Shown here in pieces: positions 62,571 to 64,000 of a stretch of DNA of 64,000 bases. Location: positions 1-64,000 of the forward strand of contig NZ_LJIC01000129.1 of assembly GCF_001295845.1 (NCBI RefSeq), given 5' to 3'. Each line of letters starts with the position of its first letter. Within the stretch, counting starts at the first letter, position 1. This stretch comes from Rhodopseudomonas sp. AAP120. GTDB lineage: Bacteria > Pseudomonadota > Alphaproteobacteria > Rhizobiales > Xanthobacteraceae. A program made the position numbers and the translations under genes. A model generated the notes under the pieces. It worked only from the letters and a program-made list of their open reading frames with translations, ran no database searches and was not told the DNA's origin.

Positions 62571-63404
62571 ATGCTGAACGATGTCGTCGTGCACATTCCG
62601 GCGGACCGGCCGGCAGACGGAATCATCGACTGCGCTGTTTCGGTCGCCAAGACCTTCGACGCTCATCTGGACGGCATCGTCTGCACCTATCAGCCGATCA
62701 ATCCGGCGATCGTGGTCGGTGCTTCGACCGCCTACTACGCCGCTGTCAATCAGTACAACACCGACAATGACGACGCCGCCGCGCGGCTCGACCAGTTCGA
62801 GATCGCAGCCCGCGCCGCGGCCGTCACCCACGGCGCACGCAGCGTCTGCGACACGCCGGTGCTCGCCAACGAATCGCTTTCGGAGATCTCGCGGCTGTAC
62901 GACCTCAGCATCGTGCCGCAGCCCGATCGCGCCAAGCCCGGCCATCAGGATCCGCTGCCGGAAAGCATTCTGTTCAACTCGGGCAAGCCGATGTTGATGG
63001 TGCCGTATATCCACAAGGGACCGCTGAATCTCGACCGCGTGCTGGTGTGCTGGGACGGCGGCCGCCCGGCTGCCCGCGCCGTGCACGACGCGATGCCGTT
63101 CCTGCGCCGGGCCAAGACGATCGACGTGTTGGCGGTGAACGAGGACGAGGATGACGTCGGCCAAGCGACGACCAAGGCGCTGCTGGCCCATCTGATGCGC
63201 CACGACCTCGCCGCCACCGCCCACCACTTCACCGCGCCGCCGACCAACGTCCACAACACCATCCTGTCGATGGCGTCCGACTGTGGAGCCGACCTGCTGG
63301 TGATGGGCGGCTACGGTCATTCGCGGCTGCGGGAGTTCATTCTCGGTGGTGTCACCCGCGGCATCTTCAAGTCGCTGACGCTGCCGGCGCTGATTTCGCA
63401 CTGA
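62571..63404 (+). CDS. Tandem universal stress protein
   Basis: A 277-residue two-domain Usp (N half MLNDVVVHIPADRPADGIIDCAVSVAKTFDAHL; C half ADLLVMGGYGHSRLREFILGGVTRGIFKSL, with an intact nucleotide-binding G-x2-G-H-S motif). It is similar in plan to its divergent neighbour but diverged in sequence. ATG 62571 has cggag upstream. It is followed after 77 bp by a CBS gene on the same strand, probably in one operon. Confidence 0.93.
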   Translation: MLNDVVVHIPADRPADGIIDCAVSVAKTFDAHLDGIVCTYQPINPAIVVGASTAYYAAVNQYNTDNDDAAARLDQFEIAARAAAVTHGARSVCDTPVLANESLSEISRLYDLSIVPQPDRAKPGHQDPLPESILFNSGKPMLMVPYIHKGPLNLDRVLVCWDGGRPAARAVHDAMPFLRRAKTIDVLAVNEDEDDVGQATTKALLAHLMRHDLAATAHHFTAPPTNVHNTILSMASDCGADLLVMGGYGHSRLREFILGGVTRGIFKSLTLPALISH

Positions 63405-63481
63405 GCTGCGTCCGCAGCGATCGCAAACGGGCGAACGGACTTCGATCAAGGCGGCACCGATGTGCCGGAGGGGATACGGAT

Positions 63482-64000
63482 ATGCGCGCAGACCAGATCA
63501 TGACATCGCCAGTGGTGACGATCAGCCCCGAGGCTTCGATCGTCGATGCCGCCAACGCGATGCTGCAGCACCACGTCAGCGGCCTGCCGGTGGTGGATGC
63601 CGACGGACGGCTGATCGGCATCATCTCGGAAGGCGACTTCATCCGCCGCGCCGAACTCGGCACACAGCGCAAGCGCAACCGCTGGCTACGGCTGCTGCTC
63701 GGTCCGAGCACCTGCGCGGACGACTTCGTCCATGAGCACGGGCGCAAGGTCGGCGAGGTGATGACCCATCATCCTCACACGATCACCGGGGACACGTCGG
63801 TCGAGACGATCGTCCGGACGATGGAGAAGCACCACGTCAAGCGGCTGCCGGTGATGCAGGGCGACCGTCTGGTCGGGATCGTCACGCGCAAGAACCTGCT
63901 GCGCGCGGTCGCCGAACTCGCCCGTCAGGCGCCGGACCCGTCCGCCGCTGACGACAAGATCCGGGACCGGATCATCGCCGAAATCGAGCGCAACGACTGG
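63482..64000 (+). CDS. CBS-domain protein, cut by the window end
   Basis: 173 residues are visible with no stop. Two CBS domains (DQIMTSPVVTISPEASIVDAANAMLQHHVSGLPVVDADGRLIGIISEGDF; VGEVMTHHPHTITGDTSVETIVRTMEKHHVKRLPVMQGDRLVGIVTRKNL) are followed by DKIRDRIIAEIERNDW, which is how a C-terminal BON domain begins in related proteins. ggaggggat lies before the ATG. It sits with the Usp genes and may tie adenylate status to the same response. Confidence 0.92.
   Translation, partial: MRADQIMTSPVVTISPEASIVDAANAMLQHHVSGLPVVDADGRLIGIISEGDFIRRAELGTQRKRNRWLRLLLGPSTCADDFVHEHGRKVGEVMTHHPHTITGDTSVETIVRTMEKHHVKRLPVMQGDRLVGIVTRKNLLRAVAELARQAPDPSAADDKIRDRIIAEIERNDW

Overview
The window is a GC-rich alphaproteobacterial chromosome segment. 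Gene content points strongly to Rhodopseudomonas palustris or a very close relative in the Nitrobacteraceae. The markers are a PhyR-NepR-EcfG general stress locus, an AadR/FNR-type regulator eleven genes further on, eukaryotic-type glutamine synthetase GlnII with a divergent GstI-like small gene, a PHB synthase, and several families of short palindromic repeats between genes. No rRNA, tRNA, insertion sequence, prophage or CRISPR array was recognised. About 65 protein genes are supported; most are housekeeping or stress functions.

Layout. 0-14 kb: acyl-CoA ligase, a Crp-like regulator, a CobW/ZNG1-type metal GTPase behind a near-perfect Zur operator, ilvD, gapR-like gene, DUF1244, DUF1036 plus pyruvate kinase, OsmC protein, TPR protein, zinc-free L36, an amidohydrolase with an AT-rich dyad upstream, and a YbaK deacylase. 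14-25 kb: a bipartite Aer/CetAB-like energy taxis receptor, a flippase, a ParE-type toxin-antitoxin pair, bdhA with a patatin, a CAP-domain lipoprotein, glnII with a sigma54 promoter and gstI, and glutaminase. 25-35 kb: assimilatory sulfur block (DUF934, cysI, DUF2849, cysG on minus; sbp, cysT, cysW on plus, with no cysA), then malate synthase G. 35-41 kb: stress and envelope genes (CsbD, a 51-residue membrane protein, DUF2865, L,D-transpeptidase, AI-2E family protein), a candidate small RNA, and phyR / nepR-ecfG with a sensor kinase. 43-50 kb: a lone ureG, a shortened H-NS-like protein, a Lys/Ala-rich histone-like protein, a molybdopterin oxidoreductase and a cyclic-nucleotide-gated K+ channel.

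49.5-64 kb reads as a low-oxygen/energy-stress island. aadR and a small cytochrome c share a FNR/FixK box. A three-gene Mla-type lipid ABC transporter follows. Then come a Pat-like ADP-forming acyl-CoA synthetase/acetyltransferase, a CBS protein, a two-domain phosphotransferase/P-loop kinase, PHB synthase, two divergent universal stress proteins and a second CBS protein, which is cut by the window end. Four FNR/FixK-like boxes sit in the divergent or upstream regions of this island.

The most interesting unexplained items are: a likely 80-nt sRNA beside phyR with a C-rich loop; the matching EcfG-like promoters; the FNR-box network over the Usp/CBS/PHB/Pat genes; a GSR-locus histidine kinase with a degenerate ATP site; and the split energy-taxis receptor.
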